64,000 bases of DNA from Dugong dugon (Eukaryota > Chordata > Mammalia > Sirenia > Dugongidae). Below, piece by piece: positions 48,511 through 58,195 of the stretch (position 1 is its first letter; every line of letters starts with the position of its first letter). A program made the translations under genes and the position numbers. A model generated the notes under the pieces. That model had not been told where the DNA came from. It was given only the letters and a program-made list of their open reading frames with translations, and did not search any database. The stretch spans positions 56,029,447-56,093,446 of the forward strand of contig CM057477.1 of the NCBI GenBank assembly GCA_030035585.1, in the 5' to 3' direction.

Positions 48511-49302
48511 TCTCTTAACCCCGAGACTACTGGCTTCTTGGGATTCGCACCCCTGAGTGGGGGCTCTCTGGGTCCCATTTGTAGGCACTGACTGCTGGTG
48601 TTGCCCTTTTGTTTTTTGTTTTTTTTTTTTCAATTTTATTTTTCTTCCTTTTTTGATTAGTTTTGTCATCTTTTACCTCTTTTTCCCTTTTGTCTTTCTC
48701 ATTGCTTAATTTCTCATCTCCCTATTTCTTCCTTCTCTTTCTGATCCCTGAATACCAGGCGATGTATGCCTCTGTACCTTCTGGCCAGGCTGAGCTGTGA
48801 AAATTGAGACCGACTCCCCCAGACCTCATAGCTGCATCGGTGGGATCCCTGGGAACTTTTCAGTTCTTTAACTTTTCTGATTTTTATTTGGTCATTCTTT
48901 CCTTTTCTTTCTCTTCCCCCTTCTGGTTTCCTCCATCCCATAGTCTCTCATCTGTACATTCCAACGACAAGCTCCCCTAGCATTCTTTTATGTTTGTATG
49001 CTTTTTGCTCCTCCTCCTCTCTCCTCTCTCCCATATCCAGCTTATCTTCACACATAACCATCTTCCCACTGCACCCTACCTACCTGCACCGTGCACTAGA
49101 CATCACACCACCAAGCGGTGCAGGCACGCCCTATTGGAACCTGCCCAGCACTGGCTACCGACCGTCCTGGTGGCTGCGGTGAGTGCCACAAGCAACCCGT
49201 CCCAGTGGCTCCTCCTCAGCTAGATCTGCCCAGCTATACCACAAGAACGAAACAAACAAAAAAAAAAAACTACTATCAATAAACGAGAGAAATATCTACT
49301 GA

Positions 49303-50352
49303 ATGCCCCGAAAACAGCAAACAATATCAAAACATTTACAAAAACAAGACAAGATGGCTCCAATAGGCGTCCAAATTAAAACACCAGATAACTCTCCTGT
49401 GGAAATAAATGCACTAGAAGTACCTGATAGGGAACTCAAATCACTAATACTCGGAATTTTCCAAGAACTGAGGCAAAAAGCTGACAAACATGAGGAAAAA
49501 ATAGACAAATTTATGGAAAATACAGACAAAAAATTGGAAGAATTCAGGAAGATGATGCAGGAACAAAATGCCAAAATAAATTCACAACTCGAAATTATAC
49601 AAAAACAACAATTAGAAATCCAAAAGATAAACAACAAGATTTCACAAATGGACGGTGACATAGAAGGGCTGAGAAGTAGATTTGAAACTATGGAAGACAG
49701 GATCAGTGGAACTGAAGACAAACACTTCGATACAACTCTGTTTCAGGAAAACGCAGAAAAAAGAACAAAGAAAAATGAAGAGACCCTGAGAGTTATGTGG
49801 GACACAATTAAAAGCAAAAACTTACGAGTGATTGGCATACCAGAACAGGGGGAGAAAACAGAAAACACAGAGAGGATCATTGACGAACTGCTGACAGAAA
49901 ACTTTCCCAATATCATGAAAGATGAAAAGCTGGCCATCCAAGAAGCTCAACGAACCCCATATAGAAGAGACCCCAAAAGAAAATCACCAAGACATATCAT
50001 ATTCACACTCGCTAAAACTAAAGACAAACAAAGAATCCTGAGAGCAGCTCGTGAAAAACAAGAAGTCACATACAGAGGAGAAACAATAAGACTAAGCTCA
50101 CATTATTCAGCAGAAACCTTGCAGGCAAGAAGGCAATGGGATGACATATATAAAATCTTGAAAGAAAAAAATTGTCAGCCAAGAATAATATATCCTGCAA
50201 AACTCTCATTCAGATTTGGTGGTGAAATTAGGTCATTTCCAGATAAACAGAAACTAAAAGAATATGCAAAAGTCAAACCAAACTTACAAGAATTATTAAA
50301 GGGAGCTCTTCGATCTGAGGACAAACAGCTTCAGCCCTCAGGCAGGACCTAG
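49303..50352 (+). CDS. L1 ORF1p, RNA-binding chaperone, intact
   Basis: 349 codons with no interruption. ORF1p forms trimers that coat L1 RNA in the cytoplasm and are needed for retrotransposition. Visible order: a basic N-terminus (MPRKQQTISKHLQKQ), a long coiled coil about residues 50-160 (heptad-like, Glu/Lys/Gln-rich, 'QKQQLEIQKINNKISQM'), an RRM about 165-260 ('NLRVIGIPEQ', 'ERIIDELLTENFPNI'), and the C-terminal domain about 261-330 ('ARRQWDDIYKILKEKN', 'PAKLSFRFGGEIRSFPDK'). The length is close to that of mammalian ORF1p (human about 338). The ATG chosen is the first in frame, and the N-terminus aligns with the decayed ORF1 at 32187. It overlaps no other gene; ORF2 starts 431 bp downstream. 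Confidence 0.95.
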   Translation: MPRKQQTISKHLQKQDKMAPIGVQIKTPDNSPVEINALEVPDRELKSLILGIFQELRQKADKHEEKIDKFMENTDKKLEEFRKMMQEQNAKINSQLEIIQKQQLEIQKINNKISQMDGDIEGLRSRFETMEDRISGTEDKHFDTTLFQENAEKRTKKNEETLRVMWDTIKSKNLRVIGIPEQGEKTENTERIIDELLTENFPNIMKDEKLAIQEAQRTPYRRDPKRKSPRHIIFTLAKTKDKQRILRAAREKQEVTYRGETIRLSSHYSAETLQARRQWDDIYKILKEKNCQPRIIYPAKLSFRFGGEIRSFPDKQKLKEYAKVKPNLQELLKGALRSEDKQLQPSGRT

Positions 50353-50783
50353 GACCTAGGACGCAGGTTCACATTAACCAGATACCATTCTAGGAACTGA
50401 ACTACAGAGGACTTTCCAAAAACAAAAGATATACAACAGGGAATCAGAGAAATCAATCAAAGGATGACAACAACATCAAAACAATGAAAGAGGGAACAAA
50501 CGGCATAGGTATAGAACCTTCTAAAGGAGAGGAAGGCAAGGCGATACCAAGTAACAGTAGACTGCTTCAAAATTATAAAGATAAGGGTAAAATTCATGGT
50601 AACCACAAAAAAAGTTAACACACCAACTCATAAAAATAAAGACGAAAAACGTAAAGTCTCAACAAAAACAAAACCTACAAAAACAAAAGAAATGAACACA
50701 AAATCCACAAACAAAAGGAACTCAGCACAAGAGAGTAAGAAGAACAAAGAAAACTTCAGCATCACAAAAAAAAGCACTACAAA
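50353..50783 (+). other. L1 ORF1-ORF2 spacer
   Basis: 431 bp, A-rich, with stop codons in the ORF1 and ORF2 frames. It contains a 63-codon Lys/Thr-rich open frame (50596-50787) whose TGA overlaps the ORF2 ATG in 'atga'. In the minus-strand L1 the homologous spacer carries stops and no ATG at the same place, so coding function is doubtful. Confidence 0.6.
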
Positions 50784-51170
50784 ATGACAGCAACAAACTC
50801 ACATCTATCAATAATTACACTGAACGTAAATGGACTCAATGCACCCATAAAGAGACGGAGAGTGGCAGAATGGATAAGAAAACAGGATCCATCAATTTGC
50901 TGTCTACAAGAGACACACATTAGAAACAAAGATGTGAATTTATTAAAAATCAAAGGTTGGAAAAAAATATATCAAGCTAACAACTATCAAAAACGAGCAG
51001 GAGTGGCAATTCTAATCTCAGATAAAATAGACTTTAAAACAAAATCTACCATAAAAGACAAAGAAGGACACTATATAATGATTAAGGGGATGATCCATCA
51101 TGAAGACATAACCATAATAAATATCTATGCACCCAATGACAGAGCTCCAAAATACATAAAAAAACTCTAA
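50784..51170 (+). CDS. L1 ORF2p N-terminal piece (endonuclease), truncated by frameshift
   Basis: 128 codons from ATG to a TAA created by a frameshift. It carries the first part of the APE-like endonuclease that nicks target DNA at TT|AAAA: '[16 protein letters not shown]' (metal/substrate Asn), 'CCLQETHI' with the catalytic Glu codon at 50910-50912, and '[12 protein letters not shown]', '[11 protein letters not shown]'. The frame is lost in an A7 run at 51158-51164, where one base is missing relative to the frame that continues downstream. The endonuclease is therefore incomplete in this piece. Confidence 0.92.
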   Translation: MTATNSHLSIITLNVNGLNAPIKRRRVAEWIRKQDPSICCLQETHIRNKDVNLLKIKGWKKIYQANNYQKRAGVAILISDKIDFKTKSTIKDKEGHYIMIKGMIHHEDITIINIYAPNDRAPKYIKKL

Positions 51171-54100
51171 CAGCACTGAAAAGAGAAATTGACAGTTCCA
51201 CAGTAATAGTAGGAGACTTCAACACACCACTCTCAGTAAAGGACAGAACAACTAAAAAGAAACTCAGCAAAGATACAGAAGACCTAAAGGACACAATCAG
51301 CCAACTTGATCTCATAGACATATATAGAACAATCCATCCAACAGCTGCAAAGTACACATTCTTTTCCAATGCACATGGAACGTTCTCCAGAATAGACCAC
51401 ATCTTAGGCCACAGAGCAATCCTCAACAAGATCCAAAATGCTGAGATAATTCACAGTATCTTCTCTGACCACAATGCCATCAAGGTAGAAATTAACACTA
51501 GAAATAGCAAGGGAAAAAAATCAAACACATGGAAACTGAATAATAATCTGCTTACACATCAATGGGTAATAGAAGAAATCAGAGATGGAATTAAAAAATT
51601 CCTAGAATCAAATGAAAATGAAAACATATCATACCAAAACCTTTGGGACACAGCAAAGGCAGTCCTCAGAGGACAAATTATAGCAATAGATGCACATATC
51701 AAAAAAGAAGAAAGGGACAAAATCAAAACATTAACTACAGAACTCAAACAAATAGAAAGAGAACAACAAAAAAAGCCTACAACCACCGGAAGAAAGGAAA
51801 TAGTAAAGATCAGAGCAGAAATCAATGAAATAGAGAACAGAAAAACAATAGAAAGAATCACCAAAACCAAAAGTTGGTTCTTTGAAAGAATCAACAAAAT
51901 CGACAAACCACTGGCCAGACTGACAAAAGAAAAACAGCAGAGGGCACAAATAACCCAAATAAGAAATGAAATGGGGGACATTACAACAGACCCAACTGAA
52001 ATAAAAAGGATTATAACAGAATATTATGAAAAACTATACTCCAACAAATTTGAAAACCTAGAGGAAATGGATAAATTTCTAGAAACATACGGCCTACCCA
52101 AACTACAACAAAGTGATATTGAAAATCTGAACAGACCCATAACAAGAGAAGAGATTGAAAAGGTAATAAAAAAACTCCCAACCAAAAAAAGCCCTGGCCC
52201 AGATGGCTTCACTGGAGAATTCTACAAAACATTTACAGAAGAGCTCGTACCAGTTCTACTCAAGTTATTTCAGAGCATAAAAGAGGAAGCAACACTTCCA
52301 AATTCATTCTATGAAGCCAGCATAACGCTGATACCAAAACCAGGCAAAGACATCACAAAAAAAGAAAATTACAGACCAATATCTCTCATGAATATAGATG
52401 CAAAAATTCTGAACAAAATTCTAGCCAATAGAATTCAGTATCATATCAAAAAAATAATACACCACGACCAAGTAGGATTCATACCAGGTATGCAAGGATG
52501 GTTTAACATTAGAAAATCCATCAACGTAATACACCACATAAATAAAAGGAAAGAAAAATATCACATGATCATCTCAATTGATGCAGAAAAGGCATTTGAC
52601 AAAGTCCAACACCCATTCCTGATAAAAGCTCTCAATAAAATAGGTATAGAAGGGAAATTTCTCAACATAATAAAGGGCATCTATGCAAAACCAACAGCCA
52701 ACATCATTCTTAATGGAGAAAGGCTGAAAACAGGAACAAGACAAGGATGCCCTTTATCACCACTCCTATTTAACATTGTGCTGGAAGTTCTAGCTAGAGC
52801 AGTAAGGCAAGAGAAAGAAATAAAGGGCATCCAAATTGGTAATGAAGAAGTTAAACTCTCCCTGTTTGCAGATGATATGATACTATACATAGAAAACCCT
52901 AAAGACTCCACGAGAAATTTACTGGAACTAATAGAAAGATTCAGCAGAGTAGCAGGATACAAGATAAACATTCAAAAATCAGTTGGATTCCTATACACCA
53001 GTAAAGAGAACGATGAAAAGGAGATCAGGAAATCAATACCATTTTTAATAGCCCCTAAAAAGATAAAATACTTAGGAATAAATCTGACCAGGAATATAAA
53101 AGACCTATACAAAGAAAACTACAAAACACTGCTGCATGAAATCCAAAGGGATCTACATAAATGGAAAAACATACCATGCTTATGGATAGGCAGACTCAAC
53201 AGTGTGAAAATGGCAATTCTACCTAAAGCAATCTACAAATACAATGCAATTCCGATACAAAAACCAACAACATTCTTCAAAGAGATGGAAAAACTAATTA
53301 TTAACTTTATATGGAAAGGGAAGAAACCCCGAATAAGTAAAGCACTACTGAAGAAGAAGAATAAAGTTGGAGGACTCACACTACCTGACTTGAGAACCTA
53401 CTATACAGCTACAGTACTCAAAACAGCCTGGTACTGGTACAACAACAGAGACATTGACCAATGGAACAGAATTGAGAACTCAGATGTAAATCCATCCACC
53501 TACGGTCACCTGATTTTTGACAAGGGCCCAAAATACATCAAATGGGGAAAAGACAGTCTTTTTAACAAATGGTGCTGGCAAAACTGGATATCCATTTGTA
53601 GAAAAATGAAACAGGACCCATACCTCACACCATATACAAAAACTACTTCAAAATGGATCAAAGACCTGAATATAAAGCCTCAAACTATAAAATTCATAGA
53701 AGAAAAAATAGGACCAACACTTCAGGCCTTAATACATGGCATTAACAGGATACAAACCATAAACATCAACACAAAAAACCCAACAGATAAACTAGATAAT
53801 TGGGATCTTCTAAAAATCAAACATCTATGCTCTTCAAAAGATTTCACCAAAAGAGTTAAAAGAGAACCTACAGACTGGGAAAAAATTTTTGGACAGTACA
53901 AGTCAGACAAAGGTCTAATCTCCATAATCTACAAGAAAATCCAACACCTCTACAACAAAAAGACAACCAATCCTATTAAAAAATGGGCAAAGGAAATGAA
54001 CAGACACTTCACCAAGGAAGACATTCAAATGGCCAACAGAAACATGAGGAAATGCTCGCGATCACTAGCCATTAGAGAAATGCAAATTAAAACCACAATG

Positions 54101-54592
54101 AGATACCATCTCACCCCGGCATTACTGGCACGAATCAAAAACACCGGAAATAACAAATGTTGGAGGGGCTGCGGGGAGACGGGAACTCTTATACACTGCT
54201 GGTGGGAATGCAAAATGATACAACCATTTTGGAAAATGATATGGCGTTTCCTCAGAAAGCTAGAAATAGACGTACCATTCGATCTAGCAATCCCACTCCT
54301 AGGAATATATCCTAGAGAAATAAGAGTCATCACTCGAATAGACATATGCACACCTATGTTCATGGCAGCATTATTCACAATAGCAAAACGATGGAAACAA
54401 CCTAGATGCCCATCAACAGATGAATGGATAAACAAACTATGGTACATACACACAATGGAGTACTATGCAACGAGAAAGAACAACAATGAATCGGTGAACC
54501 ATCTCATAACATGGATGAAACTGGAGGACATCATGCTGAGTGAAATAAGTCAATCACAAAAGGACAAATATTGTATGAGACCTCTATTGTAA
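51164..54592 (+). pseudogene. L1 ORF2p remainder: endonuclease end, RT, C-domain
   Basis: After the A7 run a single open frame runs without a stop to 54592 (about 1142 codons; I read 51167-51971 codon by codon). The first ATG in it is at 51971, so translation alone would lose the endonuclease. Contents: rest of endonuclease with '[13 protein letters not shown]' (SDH 51464-51472); a linker; RT fingers/palm from '[17 protein letters not shown]', '[19 protein letters not shown]', '[18 protein letters not shown]', '[14 protein letters not shown]'; catalytic FADD at 52865-52876; thumb; and the C-terminal knuckle '[19 protein letters not shown]', ending '[10 protein letters not shown]'. With the frameshift bridged the ORF spans about 1269 codons, a normal L1 length. 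One lesion only. Confidence 0.94.
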
Positions 54593-55333
54593 AAACCCAT
54601 GAAAAAATTCACATGCAAAATGTAACAATCCTTGTTGGTTACCAGGGATGGGAGGGGGGGGAAATACTAAATAGGTAATAGGTAAGTGGTAACTTGGGTG
54701 AGAGGTGAGATAGTACATAGTACAGGGTAAACTAACACAACCTGCACAAGGAAAAGTCATGGAGGCCCTATAGACACATCCAAACCCCCTGAGGGACTGA
54801 GTTGTTGGACGGAGGGCTCTGGGGACCATGATCTCGGGGAACATCTAGCTCAATTGGCATGACACTACTTATAAAGATAATGCTCTACATTCTACCTTGG
54901 TGAGTAGTGTCTGGGGTCTTAAAAGCCTATGAGCGGCCATCTAAGATACTCCACTGATCTCATCCCTTCGGGAACAAGGGAGAACGAAGAGAACAGGATA
55001 CAAGGAAAAGATTAGTCCGAAGGACTAATGGTCCACAGCTACCAAGGCCTCCACGGGACTGAGCCCAGTACAGCTGGATGGTGCCCGGCTACCACCAATG
55101 ACTCCTCTGACCAGGATCACAACAGAGGGTTCTGGGCAGAGCTGGAGTAAGATGTAGAGCATAATTTTAACTCCCAAAAAAAAAAAAAAAAAAAAAAAAA
55201 GAAGACCAGATATACTGGCCTAAAGAATACTAGAGAAACCTCGAGAGTGTGGCCCCCAGACACCCTTTCAGCTCAGAGGTGAAGTTACCTTCAAGGTTCG
55301 ATGTTAAGCCTGGGAATGGACAGCCCAGTAAAA

Positions 55334-56103
55334 CTAAATGGGACTAACGATGTACAGGAGTCCGGTGACAAGGGCCAGAAGGCAGAGGGAGAGTAGGAAA
55401 CTGATGATAAGGAACACAAATTGAATAAGGACACTGTCGATGTATTGTGAGACTGTTGACCACTGCTATAGGGCAACATTTGTGGTAACTATTAAATGGG
55501 AGGCTGTTTTGTCCTGTAAGCCTTCATCTTGGGTGAGAATGGCAGCACAATTGGAAGAGCATAGTCAATATCACTTAAATGTGTAAGTAAAAAGTTTTGA
55601 AATGGTGTTTAAATAAAATAAAAATAAATAAATAAATAAATAAATAAACAAATGAGACTAAAGAGGTACAATAGTCCACTGACAAGGTCCAGAAGACAGA
55701 AGGGGACAAGGAAGCCCCCTGGTGATAGGGAACACAAGGTGGAGTAAGGATATTCTTGATGTGCTGTGAGATTGTTAACCATTGTCATAGGGCAACATGT
55801 GTAGTAACTGTTAAATGAAAAACTATTTTGTTCTGTAAGCCTTCATCTTAAGTGAGAATAACAGCACAGTTGGAAGAGCGTAGTCAATGTCACTGAACTG
55901 TGAATGTAGAAATTTTTGAAACGGTGTATCTTTGGCCATCTGTAATTTTCATCAAAAAAAAAAAGTTGAGAATTTAGAGGCTTAATACGTTGTGGGGTTG
56001 TTAACCAATGTCATAGAACAACATGTGTACTACTATTTCATGAGAAACTATTTGCTCTGTAAGCTTTCACCCTAAGTACAATAAAATATATTAAAAAAAA
56101 AAA
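55334..56103 (+). repeat. Three serial copies of the L1 3' terminal module
   Basis: Modules 1 and 2 share 'tatagggcaacat', 'tgtaagccttcatctt', 'ttggaagagc' and 'tagtcaat' at a spacing near 316 bp. Module 3 is shorter and starts in the middle ('gttgttaaccaatgtcat', 'tgtaagctttcaccc'). Their ends are (aaat)n at 55610-55648, 11 A at about 55954-55964, and the final poly-A from 56092. Confidence 0.88.
56080..56085 (+). terminator. L1 polyadenylation signal
   Basis: AATAAA in 'gtacaataaaatatatt', about 7 bases before the terminal poly-A. It is the last of several AATAAA-like sites in the repeated 3' modules. Confidence 0.75.
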
Positions 56104-56117
56104 AAAACTGGACGTAC

Positions 56118-58035
56118 GTTTTTACTATATATTCTGATTTTGTCATTTCTTGATGAAAGTTTATTATCAATTTATAATGAAAGTTCATTTTTAATGTTCC
56201 AAGATGTTAATGTGATATGATAGTCAAAGACATCAACTAACAACTCTGAGGTTCATTAGAAAAGTTGATGAAAACGTTGCAGGGAGAATAGACGTATATT
56301 TCCATAACATTTCTCAAAATATATAGTTTGAATGGATGAGCGCAGCAGTAAGCTCTATACATCAAGTAGGAAAATGTTGAGTTAGAGAAAAGTTTCAGTG
56401 AAGAAAAATGTGCAAAGACTTGTTTCTTCCAGGGTCAAAGATTCAGTCAACCTTCGACTGTTAAAAAACACTAGCATTACAGTGGATTTGGGAAAATAGT
56501 TTTGTGTTTTGGAAAAACTTTAGTTTGGCAAATAAAGGAGACAAATAAAAATTCGTATCTAAATGCCCTGAAGTCTTGCTATAACGTGACCTACTATAAG
56601 ATGAATTTCTGTCTGAGGTATTTCTATCTTAGACTTCCTCCAAGGAGATTTATTAGAGTAGGTAGTAAAAGAATCTAGTTGTAACATTTTTTTAACCTAT
56701 AGCAGTATAATATGGTATTGAGCATGTTATATACTCAAGTGTCCTTTCTTAAAAAAGAAAATATAAGATCAGAGAACATTTTTAAGTTTTTTTTAACAGT
56801 AAAAAAGTATTTATATAATCACCATATATAAACTTATCTGTTCATTTATTTGTTCTTTACCCACTAGTCGCATGATACATTTGTAGTCCTTACATATAGT
56901 TTGCAAAACATTAAAAAAAAAAAAAATCCTAATGCAAGCCCTTCATTTCACAGCCAAAAGGCAGACAAGCTAAAAACAGGCATTTTCATTGACAAAGTAG
57001 AATAGAAAATGGAGAAAATGATCCATTTCTTATGAGCACAGGCCCAGTTCACAGAATTTTGCTCAAATCTTCAATGTGCCTGGGAGAATTAGATAACTTG
57101 GTATGTTTGAGGTGGGCTGTTATTCATATAATATTGAGCATTAACACAAAAATTTTCTTACTGTAAAACTTCACATCTAGGATAGCTATAGGGATGAAAC
57201 ACAAGAAGAAGGGACATCATCACATAGGATCAGGCTTTCCCATATATGGTGGAGTAAGAAAAACAGAAGTACCTTTTTGTATTGCTAGAAAACAGAAAGA
57301 CACAGACCTGTGCAGATTAGATACATGGTCTCCCTAAACCCACATACAGTGATTCAGTACGAGAAAAAGATGTTCTTTTTCTCAAGTCTTTTATCACTAA
57401 ATCAATGTCAGAGATAATCCATTCATTCCTGATGACAATTTCTAAGGTTCAACACCATCCTGGTCCAGAAGTGTCGTTCCATCTCTGACCCCACTTTCCT
57501 TAATGGTTTAATTAATTCAGCTCCTCCCTGGATTCAAATATATGTGGTTGCTTTCAAATTTCTGACTCCATGATAGAAATCATTCTTCCTCATCTGTTCT
57601 GTAGATTTTATGTAATACGTATATTTTTATTTTTCTACAAAAATCAAGCCCAATGTTATTTATTTCATTTATTTGCAAGAGGTTTCATGTCTCCATTACT
57701 GAAAAGAAAGCGTTATACTGTGGTTTGTGTTCTTAGGCTTTCGGAATGAAATGCATAAATTGGTAGATATTTTTTCATGCATTTCATACCTGAGACACTA
57801 CCAGATGGTACTGTGCTAGTCTCAGTTTAATCACTATCTGAGAGACCTGGGCTCACAGCCAGACCTAACACACCATGGACTGTGAGAAAACAATGTAATA
57901 CTGAACCGTACATAAAAATCACAGGTAGCACTTCTGTAGTTTAAACAGACATCTGTTTTGACATGTCGTGTTTATCTCGTACACAGCATTTGTACCTATG
58001 TAGCTATAGGTCGAAATCTTCAGATACTGGTATCT
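56118..58035. other. 1.9 kb without recognised features
   Basis: AT-rich, single-copy-looking. A run of 14 A is at about 56913-56926. No coding or repeat signature that I can name. Confidence 0.45.
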
Positions 58036-58195
58036 GCTTGTGTTGATTAATTTTATTTGGCAACATGGCTAGACTATGTTGTTGTTAGCGCCAGTGGAGC
58101 CAGCCCCAAACAAAACACCGGCCAGCTGGCCTGGTCAGTCCTGCACCATCACCGCGATCAGTTGAGTATTGGACCATTGTGATTCATAGGGGTTT

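Larger units (their letters stand above)
47591..49302 (+). promoter_or_regulatory. L1 5' UTR / internal promoter, CpG-rich
   Basis: 1.7 kb, strongly GC- and CpG-rich between about 47,900 and 48,560, which stands out sharply from the AT-rich flanks. By family rule it holds the internal RNA polymerase II promoter. It begins with a YY1-like site and contains the tandem monomers. Pyrimidine-rich DNA (48600-49060) precedes ORF1. Long open frames on both strands within the monomers come from GC richness and repetition. Confidence 0.85.
47488..56103 (+). mobile_element. Young, nearly intact full-length L1
   Basis: 8.6 kb between target duplications. Parts: 47488-47590 extra GC-rich sequence; 47591-49302 5' UTR with two 266-bp monomers; ORF1 49303-50352; spacer 50353-50783; ORF2 50784-54592 with one frameshift; 3' UTR 54593-56103 ending in an AATAAA and poly-A. 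Low decay (one indel in about 5.3 kb of coding-plus-spacer sequence) and CpG retention mark it as recent compared with the other three L1s here. Confidence 0.95.
54593..56103 (+). other. L1 3' UTR with repeated terminal modules
   Basis: Starts with a purine/G-rich tract at about 54644-54661 ('gggatgggagggggg'), the usual G-rich element of L1 3' UTRs. It then carries the block shared with the other L1s ('agcggccatctaagatac'). An internal A-run (about 24 A) is at 55177-55200. Three related terminal modules follow, each ending in an A-rich tract: about 55334-55650, 55651-55964 and 55965-56103. Confidence 0.88.
47474..56117. repeat. Target-site duplication of the young L1
   Basis: 'aaaactggacatac' at 47474-47487 and 'aaaactggacgtac' at 56104-56117 match at 13 of 14 positions. 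The left copy is preceded by 'tt', giving the TT|AAAA cleavage site preferred by the L1 endonuclease. The right copy follows the terminal poly-A directly. Confidence 0.88.

Noticed and set aside
47745-48591. Plus-strand GC-rich frames (104, 87, 118, 106 and 132 codons) as a first exon with CpG island
   Set aside because: They follow the 266-bp monomers of the L1 5' UTR and lie between L1 start and ORF1. A CpG-rich L1 promoter explains the island.
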